Shown one piece after another: positions 10,148 to 20,802 of a stretch of DNA of 64,000 nt. Numbering within the stretch: the stretch's first letter is position 1; every line of letters starts with the position of its first letter. The position numbers were made by a program, and so were the translations under genes. The notes beneath the pieces were generated by a model, which did no database searches, was not told the origin of the DNA, and saw only the letters and a program-made list of their open reading frames with translations. The stretch is from Polaromonas sp. C04 (lineage in GTDB: Bacteria; Pseudomonadota; Gammaproteobacteria; Burkholderiales; Burkholderiaceae_C): contig NZ_MUNS01000034.1 in NCBI RefSeq assembly GCF_002002705.1, positions 62,001 to 126,000 of the forward strand. Direction: 5' to 3'.

Positions 10148-11125
10148 TCAGCCGATCTTCACGACGACGCGCCCGCGCAACTGACCCGACATCAGCTCAT
10201 GGGCCTTGGCAATCGCGGCGTCCAGCGTTACTTCCGTGGTGATCGATTCCAGCAACTGGGGGTTCAGGTCACGCGCCAGCCGGTCCCAGGCGCGCTGGCG
10301 CTTCGGCAAAGGCGCCATCACCGAATCCACACCGGCCAGCGTCACGCCGCGCAGGATGAAGGGCATTACCGTGGTCGGCAGATCCGCCCCCTGCGCCAGC
10401 CCGCAGGCCGCCACCACGCCGCCATAACGCGTCTGCGCCAGCGCATTGGCCAGCGTGTGCGAGCCGACCGGGTCCACCACCGCGGCCCAGCGCTCCTTCT
10501 GGAACGGCTTGCCGGCGGCGGACAGCCCGGCGCGGTCGATCACCGACGTCGCGCCCAATGACTTGAGGTAGGCCTCTTGGCTCGCCTTGCCCGTGGCCGC
10601 CACCACGGTGTAGCCCAGCTTGCCCAGCAGCGCGATCGCCACGCTGCCAACGCCGCCGGTGGCTCCAGTGACCAGAACCTCGCCGGACTCGGGCTTCACA
10701 CCATGATCTTCCAGCGCCAGCACGCAGAGCATGGCGGTGTAGCCCGCCGTGCCGATGGCCATGGCCTGACGCGCGCTAAAGACGGATGGCAGCTTGACCA
10801 GCCAGTCGCCCTTGAGCCGCGCCTTTTCGGCCAGACAGCCCCAATGCGTCTCGCCGACGCCCCAGCCGTTGTGGATGAACGCGTCGCCCGCGCGCCACGC
10901 CGGGTGGCTGGATTCGAGCACCGTGCCCGCACCGTCGATGCCCGCCACCATCGGCCAGGTGCGCACCACCGGGCCCTTGTTGGTGATGGCCAGGCCGTCC
11001 TTGTAGTTAAGCGTGGAGTAATCCACCTTGACGGTCACATCGCCGACCGGCAGCGCTGCTTCATCCACCTCTTTGACGGTGGCCGAGAAGGTCTCGTTTT
11101 TTTCCAGCAGCAGGGCTTTGAACAT
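10148..11125 (-). CDS. acuI: Acrylyl-CoA reductase / YhdH-type MDR oxidoreductase
   Basis: 325 residues of the zinc-independent medium-chain dehydrogenase/reductase superfamily. It starts MFKALLLEKNETFSATVKEV and carries STLNYKDGLAITNKGPVVRTWPMVAG, typical of AcuI/YhdH proteins that reduce acryloyl-CoA to propionyl-CoA with NADPH. The cofactor motif is TGATGGVGSVAIALL. Zinc ligands are absent, as expected. It is monocistronic and divergent from the NlpC/P60 gene. AcuI function is known for the family; acryloyl-CoA detoxification here is inferred. Confidence 0.85.
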   Translation of the reverse strand: MFKALLLEKNETFSATVKEVDEAALPVGDVTVKVDYSTLNYKDGLAITNKGPVVRTWPMVAGIDGAGTVLESSHPAWRAGDAFIHNGWGVGETHWGCLAEKARLKGDWLVKLPSVFSARQAMAIGTAGYTAMLCVLALEDHGVKPESGEVLVTGATGGVGSVAIALLGKLGYTVVAATGKASQEAYLKSLGATSVIDRAGLSAAGKPFQKERWAAVVDPVGSHTLANALAQTRYGGVVAACGLAQGADLPTTVMPFILRGVTLAGVDSVMAPLPKRQRAWDRLARDLNPQLLESITTEVTLDAAIAKAHELMSGQLRGRVVVKIG

Positions 11126-11325
11126 GGGTTTGTCTCCAGAAAGATGGGGTTAGAGTGGGTTGAATTGAAACACTTTTATCGGATGGCCGGTGCCGCTGGC
11201 AAGCTCCCAAGATGGCCATTTTGTGAAGTTCAGTAAAGTAAAGTTCAACGAACTCATTATGAATCAATAACTTACAACGATTTCCTCACTTGACTTCACA
11301 ATAAAATGCCACTAACCTGCAGCCC

Positions 11326-11946
11326 ATGTCCAAATGGCTCCTGCTTTTCCTGTTCCTCTGCGCAAGTGCACAAGCCGCTCCTCCCTCCAGTCCAAATACG
11401 GACGACATGGACAAACTTCTCAGCGACAAGGGCCTGATCACCCAGATCGGCGGCCAGTTCGAGCAGGTGCGCCAGACGGTCAGCAGCAAGGCATCCGACC
11501 TGGTGGTCAACGCCATGGGGTTCCTTGGCGTACCGTACAAATATGGCGGTAATTCGGTCGATACCGGCGGCTTTGACTGCAGCGGCTTCGTGCGCGCCAT
11601 CTATGAGCAAACGCTGGGCCTGGCGCTGCCGCGCCGCTCGGACCAGCAAGCCGCAGCCACCCAGGCCATCGACCGCAAGGACCTGCAACCCGGTGACCTG
11701 GTGTTTTTCAATACCATGCGGCGCGCCTTCAGCCACGTCGGTATCTACGTGGGCAACGGCAAATTTATCCATGCTCCCCGTACCGGCGCCGAAATTCGGG
11801 TCGAGGACATGGGCGGGAGCTACTGGCGTTCGCGCTTCAACGGCGCCCGCCGGGTCGAGACGGCCGACGCCGACAGGGCGGTGACTTCTGCTGCGCCCGT
11901 TTCAACGCCGGTTTCTGCTTCTGCCGCGGCTGCCCTACTGCGCTGA
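11326..11946 (+). CDS. NlpC/P60 (C40) peptidoglycan peptidase, exported
   Basis: 206 residues. Signal peptide MSKWLLLFLFLCASAQA, a helical spacer, then an NlpC/P60 domain from about residue 56 to 170. Catalytic Cys85 is in GGFDCSGFVRAIY, His137 in AFSHVGIYVG and the third polar residue His149 in KFIHAPRTG. The order and spacing match DL-endopeptidases cleaving peptidoglycan stems in the periplasm. The C-terminal 35 residues are Ala/Ser/Thr-rich and probably disordered. A Cys near the signal peptide end is not in a good lipobox. A TTGACT box at about 11292 may be its -35. Confidence 0.88.
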   Translation: MSKWLLLFLFLCASAQAAPPSSPNTDDMDKLLSDKGLITQIGGQFEQVRQTVSSKASDLVVNAMGFLGVPYKYGGNSVDTGGFDCSGFVRAIYEQTLGLALPRRSDQQAAATQAIDRKDLQPGDLVFFNTMRRAFSHVGIYVGNGKFIHAPRTGAEIRVEDMGGSYWRSRFNGARRVETADADRAVTSAAPVSTPVSASAAAALLR

Positions 11947-12084
11947 TTTCACATCCCGTTCGCAACCCCGAGTGCGCTGAGCATTGACAGGCACCGGTAG
12001 CCGCCGAGCCGAGCCGGTCCGCCGTGTTGCCCGGCTGCAAAAGAAGTCGTACGCTGACAGGCTGTCAACCAACGAGGCCCCGCG

Positions 12085-12531
12085 ATGACCATCCCCCGCA
12101 TGAGCCTGATTACCCTGGGCGTGAACGATCTCGCACGCGCCAGGGCGTTCTACACCCGCGTCTTCGGCACCGCGCCCACCGGCGACAACGAGGGCGTGGC
12201 CTTCTTCACCCTGCCCGGCGTCTGGATCGCGCTGTACCCGCGCGCGGACCTGGCGCGCGATATCTCGCCAGCACTGGACCCCGCGCTGGAGCCCACCACG
12301 CGCAGCTTCAGCGGCATCACCCTGGGCCACAACGTCGGCAGCCGCGAAGACGTGCTCGCCGTGTTTGAGGCCGCCCAAGCCGCCGGCGCCACCATCGTCA
12401 CGCCGCCGCACGACACCTTCTGGGGCGGCTTCAGCGGCTACTTCACCGACCTGGACGGCCACTACTGGGAAGTGGCCTGGGCGCCGATGTGCGAATTTTC
12501 GGAAACGGGCGATTTGCGGTTCAAGACATAG
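12085..12531 (+). CDS. VOC (glyoxalase/bleomycin-resistance fold) protein
   Basis: 148 residues with paired beta-alpha-beta-beta-beta modules: ISLITLGVNDLARARAFYTRVFG-type N-half (here MSLITLGVNDLARARAFYT) and FSGYFTDLDGHYWEVAWAP C-half. The HYWEVAW end is the usual metal-ligand Glu position of the fold. Such proteins range from glyoxalases to dioxygenases; no substrate can be assigned. Stand-alone gene, convergent with the next one. Confidence 0.85.
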   Translation: MTIPRMSLITLGVNDLARARAFYTRVFGTAPTGDNEGVAFFTLPGVWIALYPRADLARDISPALDPALEPTTRSFSGITLGHNVGSREDVLAVFEAAQAAGATIVTPPHDTFWGGFSGYFTDLDGHYWEVAWAPMCEFSETGDLRFKT

Positions 12532-12542
12532 TTAGGCGGATC

Positions 12543-12848
12543 TCACGCCCACTTCTTGCCGAGCGCCTCCAGTCCCGCTTTTTGCAAATCCTCGGGACTC
12601 ATCAGAATACGAAATTTGCAATCGGCCTGGAAGTTGAGAAAGAACGGCTCTGAAAAGCTGGGCACATCCGACGGGGTTTTTACGTCAATCACGAAGATTG
12701 CGCCGCGTGTGCCGTCTTGCTCCGTGAAGTAGGCGGTCTCTGGCTTGATGGTTTCGAGGATGCGGCCAATGATCTCGCCCGCCCTGCCACTTCGGACAAG
12801 GGAGTTGAAAGGCTCATGGGGAATCTCGACCGTCAGTAGCATTTTCAT
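12543..12848 (-). CDS. Small conserved protein of unknown function (alpha/beta)
   Basis: 101 residues from the ATG at 12848, chosen because GGAGAA lies six bases upstream. The sequence MKMLLTVEIPHEPFNSLVRS and a C-terminal FRILMSPEDLQKAGLEALGKKW look like a compact ferredoxin-like alpha/beta fold. I know relatives only as hypothetical proteins, some carrying an unsupported pantothenate-synthetase name. It sits 73 bases after a GYD-domain gene on the same strand, and the two are probably co-transcribed. Function unknown. Confidence 0.75.
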   Translation of the reverse strand: MKMLLTVEIPHEPFNSLVRSGRAGEIIGRILETIKPETAYFTEQDGTRGAIFVIDVKTPSDVPSFSEPFFLNFQADCKFRILMSPEDLQKAGLEALGKKWA

Positions 12849-12921
12849 GGGATGTTCTCCATATTGCCGCAGCATTTGAAGGCGATGCCGCACACGCCTG
12901 AGGGAGTGGGCGGCCGGGCCG

Positions 12922-13215
12922 CTAGGCCATCCTGGCCAGAATCCCGTTCATCTCATCCCTGGAGTAGGCGCGCAGGCTTTGCATGCGCACATTGCCCGCC
13001 GCACCAATGGCCAGCGCGAAGGCGGTGGCCGACGCGTCGTCTGGTGCTTCGATGATCGCCACCAAATCATATTTCCCCAGCGTCCAGTAAATTTGCGTCA
13101 TGGTGGCGCCAAATTTTTTCGCGGCCTCCTTGACGGCATCGGCGCGTTTGGTGGTGTCTTTGATGGTGCGAATCCCCTGATCGGTAAAGTTGGAAAGTGC
13201 AATGTACGTAACCAT
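12922..13215 (-). CDS. GYD domain protein
   Basis: 97 residues, the full length of the family. MVTYIALSNFTDQGIRTIKDTTKRADAVKEAAKKFG and IYWTLGKYDLVAIIEAPDD are diagnostic, with the GKYD in the place of the name-giving GYD motif. AAGGAGAA lies nine bases before the ATG. The fold is a dimeric alpha/beta barrel; no enzymatic role is established for the family. Paired with the small protein gene at 12543. Confidence 0.87.
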   Translation of the reverse strand: MVTYIALSNFTDQGIRTIKDTTKRADAVKEAAKKFGATMTQIYWTLGKYDLVAIIEAPDDASATAFALAIGAAGNVRMQSLRAYSRDEMNGILARMA

Positions 13216-13530
13216 ATTGGTTCTCCTTCGGACAAAGGGGCCTCACGCATCAAAACAGCCAGCGACGGCCCCGTTGCGCTGACGCGCCATTGCCAACAGG
13301 AAACAGCCTGCAATGCCTGCCTCCGGTCCATGGTGCAAAGAATCACGAACCTATCCAGACTACGCGCCTGCGCCATCGCAGCCCATCCCCTGAACAGGGT
13401 AGGGAGGCGGGAGGCGTTTAGCCGGACTGGGTGTGCGAGGCGCTTCTGCGGCTTTGGGTGCGCTGGCGGCAATGTGCATAGGCGGCGACCAGGGCATTGC
13501 AGCGATTTTCGAGCGCTTGTGATAGCCTGA

Positions 13531-13546
13531 AAACAGCTAGCTGTTT
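13531..13546. promoter_or_regulatory. Perfect palindrome AAACAGCTAGCTGTTT upstream of ald
   Basis: A 16-base perfect palindrome about 60 bases before the ald start codon. It may be an operator for the regulator of alanine dehydrogenase, or the stem of a leader hairpin. The neighbouring GATAGCC resembles the edge of the dispersed repeat, so a repeat origin is possible. Confidence 0.4.
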
Positions 13547-13558
13547 GCATCGACCACG

Positions 13559-13600
13559 CCCCTGATCAGCCTGTCGCTGGCCAGGGGCCTTATCAGGGAG
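13559..13600 (+). promoter_or_regulatory. Possible translational switch covering the ald ribosome-binding site
   Basis: One left arm, CCCCTGAT (13559-13566), can pair either with CAGGGG (13582-13587) or with ATCAGGG (13592-13598). The second partner contains the Shine-Dalgarno AGGGAG (13595-13600), seven bases before the ATG at 13608. The two pairings exclude each other, so one would hide and the other expose the ribosome-binding site. This is inferred from base pairing only. Confidence 0.35.
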
Positions 13601-13607
13601 TCGCGCC

Positions 13608-14696
13608 ATGCTCGTCGGCATACCCAGGGAAATCAAGAGCCACGAATACCGGGTGGGCGCCACGCCTGACGGTGTTCGGGAACTGGTCGCGCATGGGCAC
13701 CAGGTGCTGCTGGAAAAGGGCGCTGGCGCGGCCATCGGCCTGACCGACGCCCAGTACCTGGCCGCCGGCGCCGAATTGGCCGACACACCGCAGGAGGTCT
13801 TCACCCGGGCCGCCCTGATCCTCAAAGTCAAGGAGCCCCAGCCACATGAATGCCGGCTGCTGCGCCCGGACCAGGTGCTGTTCACCTACCTGCACCTGGC
13901 CCCCGATCCGGACCAGACCCGACTGCTGCTGGCGTCGGGCGTCACCGCCATCGGCTACGAAACCGTGACCAGCCCGAACGGCGGCCTGCCGCCGCTGGCG
14001 CCCATGAGCGAGGTGGCGGGCCGCATGGCCATCCAGGCAGGCGCGGCCTGCCTGGAAAAGCCCCGTGGCGGCGCTGGCGTGCTGCTGGGCGGCGTGCCCG
14101 GCGTTGCGCCGGGCAAGGTGGTGATCCTGGGGGCCGGCGTGGTGGGCAGCAACGCCGCCATGATGGCCGTGGGACTCGGAGCCCAGGTCGCGGTCCTGAA
14201 CCGCTCGGCGCAGCGCCTGCGCCGTCTTGATGAACAGTTCGGCAACCGCATCCAGACCCGGTACGCCACCACGGCCGCTATTGAAGCGATGGTGCTGGAC
14301 GCCGACCTGGTCATAGGCGCGGCCTTGGTGGCGGGAGCCACCGCCCCCAAGCTGGTGCGCCGCGAGTGGCTGGCGCGCATGCGGCCGGGTTCGGTGCTGG
14401 TGGACGTGTCCATCGACCAGGGCGGCTGCTTCGAGACCAGCCACCCGACCACCCATGCCGACCCGACCTTCATCGTCGATGGCATCGTACATTATTGCGT
14501 GGCCAACATGCCCGGCGCGGTGGCACGCACCTCGACCTTCGCGCTCACCCACGCCACGCTGCCGTTTGCGTTCACGCTGGCCGACAGGGGCTGGCGCCAG
14601 GCGCTGGCAGACGATGCACATCTGGCCATGGGACTCAATGTCCAGAACGGCCGGGTCACGCATCCCGCCGTGGCGCGCGCGCTGGGCTGCGCCTGA
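13608..14696 (+). CDS. ald: Alanine dehydrogenase
   Basis: 362 residues, close to the usual 370. It interconverts L-alanine and pyruvate plus ammonium with NAD(H). The N-terminal signature [23 protein letters not shown], catalytic Lys in KVKEPQ, His in FTYLHLAPD, the Rossmann motif [22 protein letters not shown] and the Asp in VDVSIDQGG are all present. AGGGAG lies seven bases upstream. It is followed 89 bases later by the acyl-CoA ligase/2-oxoacid dehydrogenase operon, so its pyruvate may feed that complex. Confidence 0.95.
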   Translation: MLVGIPREIKSHEYRVGATPDGVRELVAHGHQVLLEKGAGAAIGLTDAQYLAAGAELADTPQEVFTRAALILKVKEPQPHECRLLRPDQVLFTYLHLAPDPDQTRLLLASGVTAIGYETVTSPNGGLPPLAPMSEVAGRMAIQAGAACLEKPRGGAGVLLGGVPGVAPGKVVILGAGVVGSNAAMMAVGLGAQVAVLNRSAQRLRRLDEQFGNRIQTRYATTAAIEAMVLDADLVIGAALVAGATAPKLVRREWLARMRPGSVLVDVSIDQGGCFETSHPTTHADPTFIVDGIVHYCVANMPGAVARTSTFALTHATLPFAFTLADRGWRQALADDAHLAMGLNVQNGRVTHPAVARALGCA

Positions 14697-14785
14697 ACGG
14701 CGGCCGGACAAACGCCGGCCTTGACGCACATCAAGCCAGCGCGCCAGGCAGGTCTCCACAATGACCTGAACTCAAGGAGCGCGCC

Positions 14786-16545
<1,760 letters not shown>

Positions 16546-16549
<4 letters not shown>

Positions 16550-17532
16550 CCGCCCCACCCGAAACCGGCCAGACCCTGTCGCTCCAACTGCTGGCCGACA
16601 TGCTGCGCATACGCCGCATGGAGGAAAAGTGCGCCGAGCTCTATGGCGCCGGCAAGATACGCGGCTTCCTGCACCTCTACATCGGCGAGGAGGCCTGCGC
16701 GGCAGGCGCCCTGCACGCCCTGGCGCCTGAGGACAACATCGTCGCCACTTACCGCGAACACGCCCACGCGCTGCTGCGCGGCGTGCCCCTGCGCGCCATC
16801 ATGGCCGAAATGTACGGCAAGGCGGCCGGCTGCTGCCGGGGCCGCGGCGGCTCCATGCACCTGTTCGACGCCGCCCGGCGCTTTTATGGCGGCAACGCCA
16901 TCGTGGGCGGCGGCCTGCCGCTGGCCGTGGGCCTGGCGCTGGCCGACAAGCTGAAGGGCATTGCGCGCGTCACCGCCTGCTTTTTCGGCGAAGGCGCCAT
17001 GGCCGAGGGCGCTTTCCACGAGGCCATCAACCTGGCCGCGCTGTGGCGCTTGCCGGTGCTGTTTTGCTGTGAGAACAACCTGTACGCCATGGGCACGGCG
17101 CTGGCCCGTTCCGAGTCGCAGACCGACCTGTGCGCCAAGGCCGCGAGCTACAAGGTGGCGGCCGTCAAGGTGGATGGCATGGACGTGCGGGCGGTTCACG
17201 AGGCCACTCTCCAGGCCGCGCAGCAGGTGCGCACAGGCGCCGGCCCCTTCTTTATGGAATATGCCACCTACCGTTTCCGCGCCCATTCCATGTTCGACCC
17301 GGATCTGTACCGCGACAAGGCGGAAATCGAGCAATGGAAGCAGCGCGGCCCCATCCACAGCTTCACGGTGCAGCTCAAGGCCGCCGGCGAGTTGACCGAG
17401 GAGGCGTTTCTGGCCCTGGACGCCAGCGCCGAGGCCGAGGTGGCGGATGCGGTGGCCTATGCCGAAGCGGCCGGGCTGGAGCCGATAGCCGATCTGCTGA
17501 AAGATGTCTGCACGCCACGGGGTACCTCATGA
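16546..17532 (+). CDS. 2-oxoacid (pyruvate/acetoin-type) dehydrogenase E1 alpha subunit
   Basis: 328 residues, the heterodimeric PDH/AcoA type. Thiamine diphosphate motif [31 protein letters not shown] with GEG and NN at normal spacing. The family block [19 protein letters not shown] and [14 protein letters not shown] are present. ATGA overlaps join it to both the ligase gene before it and E1beta after it. Pyruvate is the likely substrate given ald upstream; acetoin is the main alternative, but no AcoX or acetoin-catabolic regulator is here. Confidence 0.88.
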
Positions 17533-18500
17533 AAATCAGTTACCGCGAAGCCCTGCGACTGGCCCTGCGCGAGGCACTCAGCACCGATGCGCGCGTCTTC
17601 TTGATGGGCGAGGATGTGGGCCGTTATGGCGGCAGTTACGCCGTGTCCAAAGGTTTGCTGGATGAGTTCGGCCCGGAACGCATCCGCGACACGCCGCTGT
17701 CGGAGCTGGGCTTCGTCGGCGCTGGCGTTGGCGCGGCGCTGGGCGGCATGCGGCCGATTGTTGAAGTGATGACAGTGAACTTCAGCCTGCTGGCGCTGGA
17801 CCCCATCGTGAACACGGCTGCGGCGCTGCGCCACATGTCGGGCGGGCAGTTTTCGGTGCCGCTGGTCGTGCGCATGGCCACCGGCGCGGGCCGGCAACTG
17901 GCGGCCCAGCATTCGCACAGCCTGGAAAACTGGTATGCCCACATTCCCGGCATTCGCGTGCTCGCGCCGGCGACCGTGGCTGACGCGCGCGGCATGCTTG
18001 GCGCCGCCCTGGCCGACCCGGACCCGGTGGTGATCTTCGAGCATGCGCAGCTCTACAACCTGGAGGACGAGTTGCCCGATGACTGGCAGTGCGATATCAC
18101 GCACGCCGCCGTGCGGCGCTCCGGCGCGCAGCTCACGCTGATCAGCTACGGCGGCAGCCTGCCCAAGGCCATGCAGGCGGCCAGCGAACTGGCCAGCGAA
18201 GGCATAGACGCGGAGGTGATCGACCTGCGCGTGCTGCGGCCGCTGGACAGCGACACCCTGGCGGCGTCGGTGCGCAAGACGCACCGCGCCGTCATCGTCG
18301 ACGAGGGCTGGAAAACCTGCAGCCTGGCGGCCGAGATCATGGCGCGGCTCATGGAAGACTGCTTTTACGAACTGGATGCACCGGTGGCGCGCGTGTGCAG
18401 CGAGGAGGTGCCGATTCCCTATGCCAAGCATCTCGAAGACGCCGCGCTGCCGCAGGTCGCGAAAATCATCGCCGCCGTGAAGAGGATGCTCAATGTTTGA
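17529..18500 (+). CDS. 2-oxoacid (pyruvate/acetoin-type) dehydrogenase E1 beta subunit
   Basis: 323 residues from the ATG at 17529, which shares ATGA with the end of E1alpha. The frame is open further upstream only as an accident. Typical blocks are [49 protein letters not shown] and [23 protein letters not shown], with a C-terminal [16 protein letters not shown]. It completes E1 with the preceding gene. The end overlaps the E2 start by eight bases. Confidence 0.9.
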   Translation: MKISYREALRLALREALSTDARVFLMGEDVGRYGGSYAVSKGLLDEFGPERIRDTPLSELGFVGAGVGAALGGMRPIVEVMTVNFSLLALDPIVNTAAALRHMSGGQFSVPLVVRMATGAGRQLAAQHSHSLENWYAHIPGIRVLAPATVADARGMLGAALADPDPVVIFEHAQLYNLEDELPDDWQCDITHAAVRRSGAQLTLISYGGSLPKAMQAASELASEGIDAEVIDLRVLRPLDSDTLAASVRKTHRAVIVDEGWKTCSLAAEIMARLMEDCFYELDAPVARVCSEEVPIPYAKHLEDAALPQVAKIIAAVKRMLNV

Positions 18501-19614
18501 GTTCAAGCTGCCTTCGCTGGGCGCCGACATGGACGAGGGCACGCTGCTGCAGTGGAAAGTCAAGCCCGGCGAGGCCGTGCACAAGGGCCAGGTCGTGGCC
18601 ATCGTGGACACCTCCAAGGCGGCCATCGACATCGAGATCTGGCAGGACGGCACGGTGCGGGAGTTGCTGGTCGAGCCCGGCGACAAGGTGCCGGTGGATA
18701 CGGTGCTGGCCCGCCTGACGGCGCCCGGCGAAACGGCCCCGCCGGCGACTCCACCGGCAGCCACGCGCCGCCAGCGCATTTCCCCGGCGGCACGCCAGAA
18801 AGCCCAGGCGCTGAAGCTCGACATCAGCACCCTCTCGGGAAGCGGCGCGGACGGCGCCGTCACGCTCGCCGACGTCGAACGGGCCGCGACATCGGCGGGC
18901 GCGCCAAAACCCGCCGCGCCCCAACCCACCACCCGCCCAGCAGACCGTCAACTGGAAACCCGCCGCGCCATCGCCGCCGCCATGAGCCGCTCCAACCGCG
19001 AGATTCCGCACTACTACCTGCTGGAAACCATCCCGATGGCGCGCTCGCAGCAATGGCTGGAGCGGGAAAACGCCGGCCGCCCCATCACCGGGCGGCTGCT
19101 GATGGCCGTGCTGCAGCTCAAGGCGGTCGCGCTGGCGCTGAAAAAATACCCCGAGTTCAACGGCGTGTACCAGGACGACCAGTTCAAGCCTGCTGTCGCC
19201 ATCCACCTGGGCGTGGCCATCTCGCTGCGCCAGGGCGGCCTGATCGCCCCGGCACTGCACAACGTTGACAGCAAGCCGCTGGCGCCGCTGATGCAAGAGC
19301 TGGCCGACCTGGTCAAACGATGCCGCGCCGGCTCGCTGCGCAGCTCTGAAATGAGCGACGCCTGCATAACCGTCACCAACCTGGGCGATCAGGGCGTGCA
19401 GGCTGTCATGGGTGTCATCTACCCCCCGCAGGTGGCGCTGGTGGGCTTTGGCAGCGTGGCCAGGCGGCCCTGGGTGGACGCCGAAGGCAGGCTGGGCGCC
19501 CTGCCCACCGTCATCGCGAGCCTGGCCGCGGACCACCGGGTGTCGGACGGCCACCGCGGAGCGCTCTTTCTGGCCGAGCTGCGCGACTTGCTGCAGCAGC
19601 CCGAGGCCTTGTAG
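18493..19614 (+). CDS. 2-oxoacid dehydrogenase E2 (dihydrolipoyl acyltransferase), short form
   Basis: 373 residues. A single lipoyl domain (residues 1-76, presumed lipoyl Lys in [10 protein letters not shown] rather than the common SDKA), a very short linker, a binding domain ([35 protein letters not shown]) and the acyltransferase domain ending with catalytic [11 protein letters not shown]. It is shorter than the housekeeping AceF by nearly 200 residues. No E3 gene is in this operon, so it must borrow one, most simply LpdA or LpdV from this window. An acyl carrier protein gene follows after 41 bases. Confidence 0.88.
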   Translation: MFEFKLPSLGADMDEGTLLQWKVKPGEAVHKGQVVAIVDTSKAAIDIEIWQDGTVRELLVEPGDKVPVDTVLARLTAPGETAPPATPPAATRRQRISPAARQKAQALKLDISTLSGSGADGAVTLADVERAATSAGAPKPAAPQPTTRPADRQLETRRAIAAAMSRSNREIPHYYLLETIPMARSQQWLERENAGRPITGRLLMAVLQLKAVALALKKYPEFNGVYQDDQFKPAVAIHLGVAISLRQGGLIAPALHNVDSKPLAPLMQELADLVKRCRAGSLRSSEMSDACITVTNLGDQGVQAVMGVIYPPQVALVGFGSVARRPWVDAEGRLGALPTVIASLAADHRVSDGHRGALFLAELRDLLQQPEAL

Positions 19615-19655
19615 AAGCACTGTCCGGCATGCAATATTTCACCGGAGAACCCCGC

Positions 19656-19913
19656 ATGAACGATTCCCAGTTGCGCGCCACCGTACTCGCCACGCTGCTG
19701 TCGATTGCGCCCGAGGTCGATGTGGCACTGCTGCGCGACGACCGGCCCTTGCGCCTGCAGGTGGACCTGGACTCGATGGACTGGCTCAATTTCCTGATCG
19801 GGCTGAGCCAGCAACTGAAGGTCGAGATTGCCGAGTCGGACTACGCAAAACTCGTCACGCTCATGGATCTGCTGGCCTATCTGCGCGCCAGGCTGCCGCC
19901 AGGCTCCGCCTGA
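19656..19913 (+). CDS. Acyl carrier protein
   Basis: 85 residues, from the ATG preceded by GGAGAACCCCGC. The phosphopantetheine attachment site is Ser40 in QVDLDSMDWLNFLIGL, with DSMD in place of the usual DSLD/DSLE, followed by the acidic helix II and III of the ACP fold. The product is distinct from housekeeping AcpP (no GADSLDTVEL). It is the last gene after ligase-E1alpha-E1beta-E2, an unusual setting. It could accept an acyl group from the ligase or E2; that is inference. Confidence 0.85.
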   Translation: MNDSQLRATVLATLLSIAPEVDVALLRDDRPLRLQVDLDSMDWLNFLIGLSQQLKVEIAESDYAKLVTLMDLLAYLRARLPPGSA

Positions 19914-20002
19914 CGCCGTCGCCGCAAAACCGGGCTCTTGGGCTGCCGAACCGCTGGATTGACAGCCCGCCGGTACTCATCTGGACTGGCCAGACAGCAA
20001 AA

Positions 20003-20028
20003 AGCCCGGACCTGTGAGGGTCCGGGCT
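20003..20028 (-). terminator. Rho-independent terminator facing the lpdA fossil
   Basis: AGCCCGGACC (20003-20012) pairs perfectly with GGTCCGGGCT (20019-20028) around a six-base loop. The A-run at 19999-20003 gives the U-tail on the minus strand. It would stop minus-strand transcription after the lpdA remnant and may also serve the plus-strand ACP operon. Confidence 0.8.
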
Positions 20029-20052
20029 CAACAGGAACGCTTGCAGTGCGGG

Positions 20053-20246
20053 CTACTTGCGCGCCAACGGCAAATCAGTGCAGCTGCCGTGCGCCACCTC
20101 CGCCGCCATGCCGATGCTCTAGCCCAGCGTGGGGTGCGGGTGGCCCACGATGTCGCCGATCGCGAAGATGTGCGGCACGTTGGTGCGCATCTGGATATCG
20201 ACCGGGATGAAGCCGCGCTCGGCCACGGCCAGGCCACGGTCTTGGT
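20053..20246 (-). pseudogene. Decayed second copy of lpdA (C-terminal fragment with internal deletions)
   Basis: Read on the minus strand it gives [27 protein letters not shown] joined directly to HPHPTLG, an amber stop, then SIGMAAEVAHGSCTDLPLARK and a stop. Both blocks are near-identical to the intact lpdA: 20053-20143 matches 22507-22596 and 20144-20235 matches about 23014-23107. An exact in-frame 417-base deletion (intact 22597-23013) joins them. The Glu codon of TLGESIG became TAG (20119-20121). A further 11-base block, ACGGTCTTGGT (20236-20246), matches intact 23254-23264, implying a second deletion. The rest of the gene is gone. It lies convergent to the E1/E2/ACP operon. Confidence 0.85.
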
Positions 20247-20259
20247 CCCCAACTCGCCC

Positions 20260-20287
20260 TTGAAATTTGCACGTCCAGCTTTATTCT
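20260..20287 (+). promoter_or_regulatory. Sigma-70-like promoter before a small ORF
   Basis: TTGAAA (20260-20265), a 16-base spacer and TATTCT (20282-20287). It points toward the small ORF at 20353 with a leader of about 60 bases. Sequence match only. Confidence 0.4.
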
Positions 20288-20352
20288 TAGCAACGGATTT
20301 TTCTTCGCTCTCTATGAGCAACCAGCGTGTACCGATCGACGAAAGGAGTTTG

Positions 20353-20589
20353 ATGATGAATTTGCATTCCGCAACTCCCACTTCGGGGAAAAATCTTGCC
20401 GCCCGAAATTCGGCAACCCGGTCTGGCGCTACTGCGTATATTTCGGAGCGGCAAACGCAGGCCTACCTCCTGGCGCGGGATGCGGTGCGGCGTGTGCAGC
20501 GCACCGCATCGCTTGTCGGTGCTGCGATTTCGCAACGCACGACTGGCAACGTCAACCGGACACAGGGCGACTGCCGGCGCAGCCACTGA
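20353..20589 (+). CDS. Small basic protein of unknown function
   Basis: 78 residues, MMNLHSATPTSGKNLAARNS to CRRSH. Support is a good ribosome-binding site (AAAGGAG, four bases before ATGATG) and a promoter-like sequence 66 bases upstream. I recognise no family. The middle (QAYLLARDAVRRVQRTASLVGAAI) could form an amphipathic basic helix. Base use resembles the neighbours. It lies between the lpdA fossil and the Hsp20 operon and is convergent with the latter. It may not be expressed. Confidence 0.42.
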   Translation: MMNLHSATPTSGKNLAARNSATRSGATAYISERQTQAYLLARDAVRRVQRTASLVGAAISQRTTGNVNRTQGDCRRSH

Positions 20590-20733
20590 GGCCCTTTGCT
20601 CGCAGCGCCGGCCCGCAGCGGTCGTTCGACGCGCGCAAACCCTTGTGCTGCGCGTTCCCGCCCATGGTTGACCCGTTGTTCGGCGCGCCGGACATCGCCT
20701 GCATGGATGGTGGGTTTGATCCCCACAAACAAG

Positions 20734-20757
20734 ACCGCCCGGACGTTGCCGGGCGGT
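20734..20757 (-). terminator. Stem-loop after the Hsp20 operon
   Basis: ACCGCCCGG (20734-20742) pairs perfectly with CCGGGCGGT (20749-20757) around a six-base loop, 46 bases after the last Hsp20 gene. There is no strong U-run on either strand, so it may terminate weakly or protect the mRNA end from both directions. Confidence 0.55.
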
Positions 20758-20802
20758 ATCGACCCGATGGGCCGGTGCTGGCGTGCATGCCGAACCAGGA
20801 CT

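Larger units (their letters stand above)
13216..13607 (+). promoter_or_regulatory. 392-base non-coding leader upstream of alanine dehydrogenase
   Basis: No convincing coding frame. The right half holds a perfect palindrome (13531-13546) and a potential RNA switch (13559-13600) that includes the ribosome-binding site of ald. No FNR/Anr box (TTGAT-N4-ATCAA) was seen. Confidence 0.5.

Noticed and set aside
9820-10242. Plus-strand coding frame reading IIKTIAASACLTRAEG across the repeat at 10071
   Set aside because: It is the other-strand translation of the dispersed repeat; the minus-strand PQQ dehydrogenase has full family homology.
13216-13607. FNR/Anr binding site upstream of ald, expected if the ald-ligase-dehydrogenase-Hsp20 region were a low-oxygen regulon
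   Set aside because: No TTGAT-N4-ATCAA or close variant was found in the leader or upstream of the small ORF at 20353.
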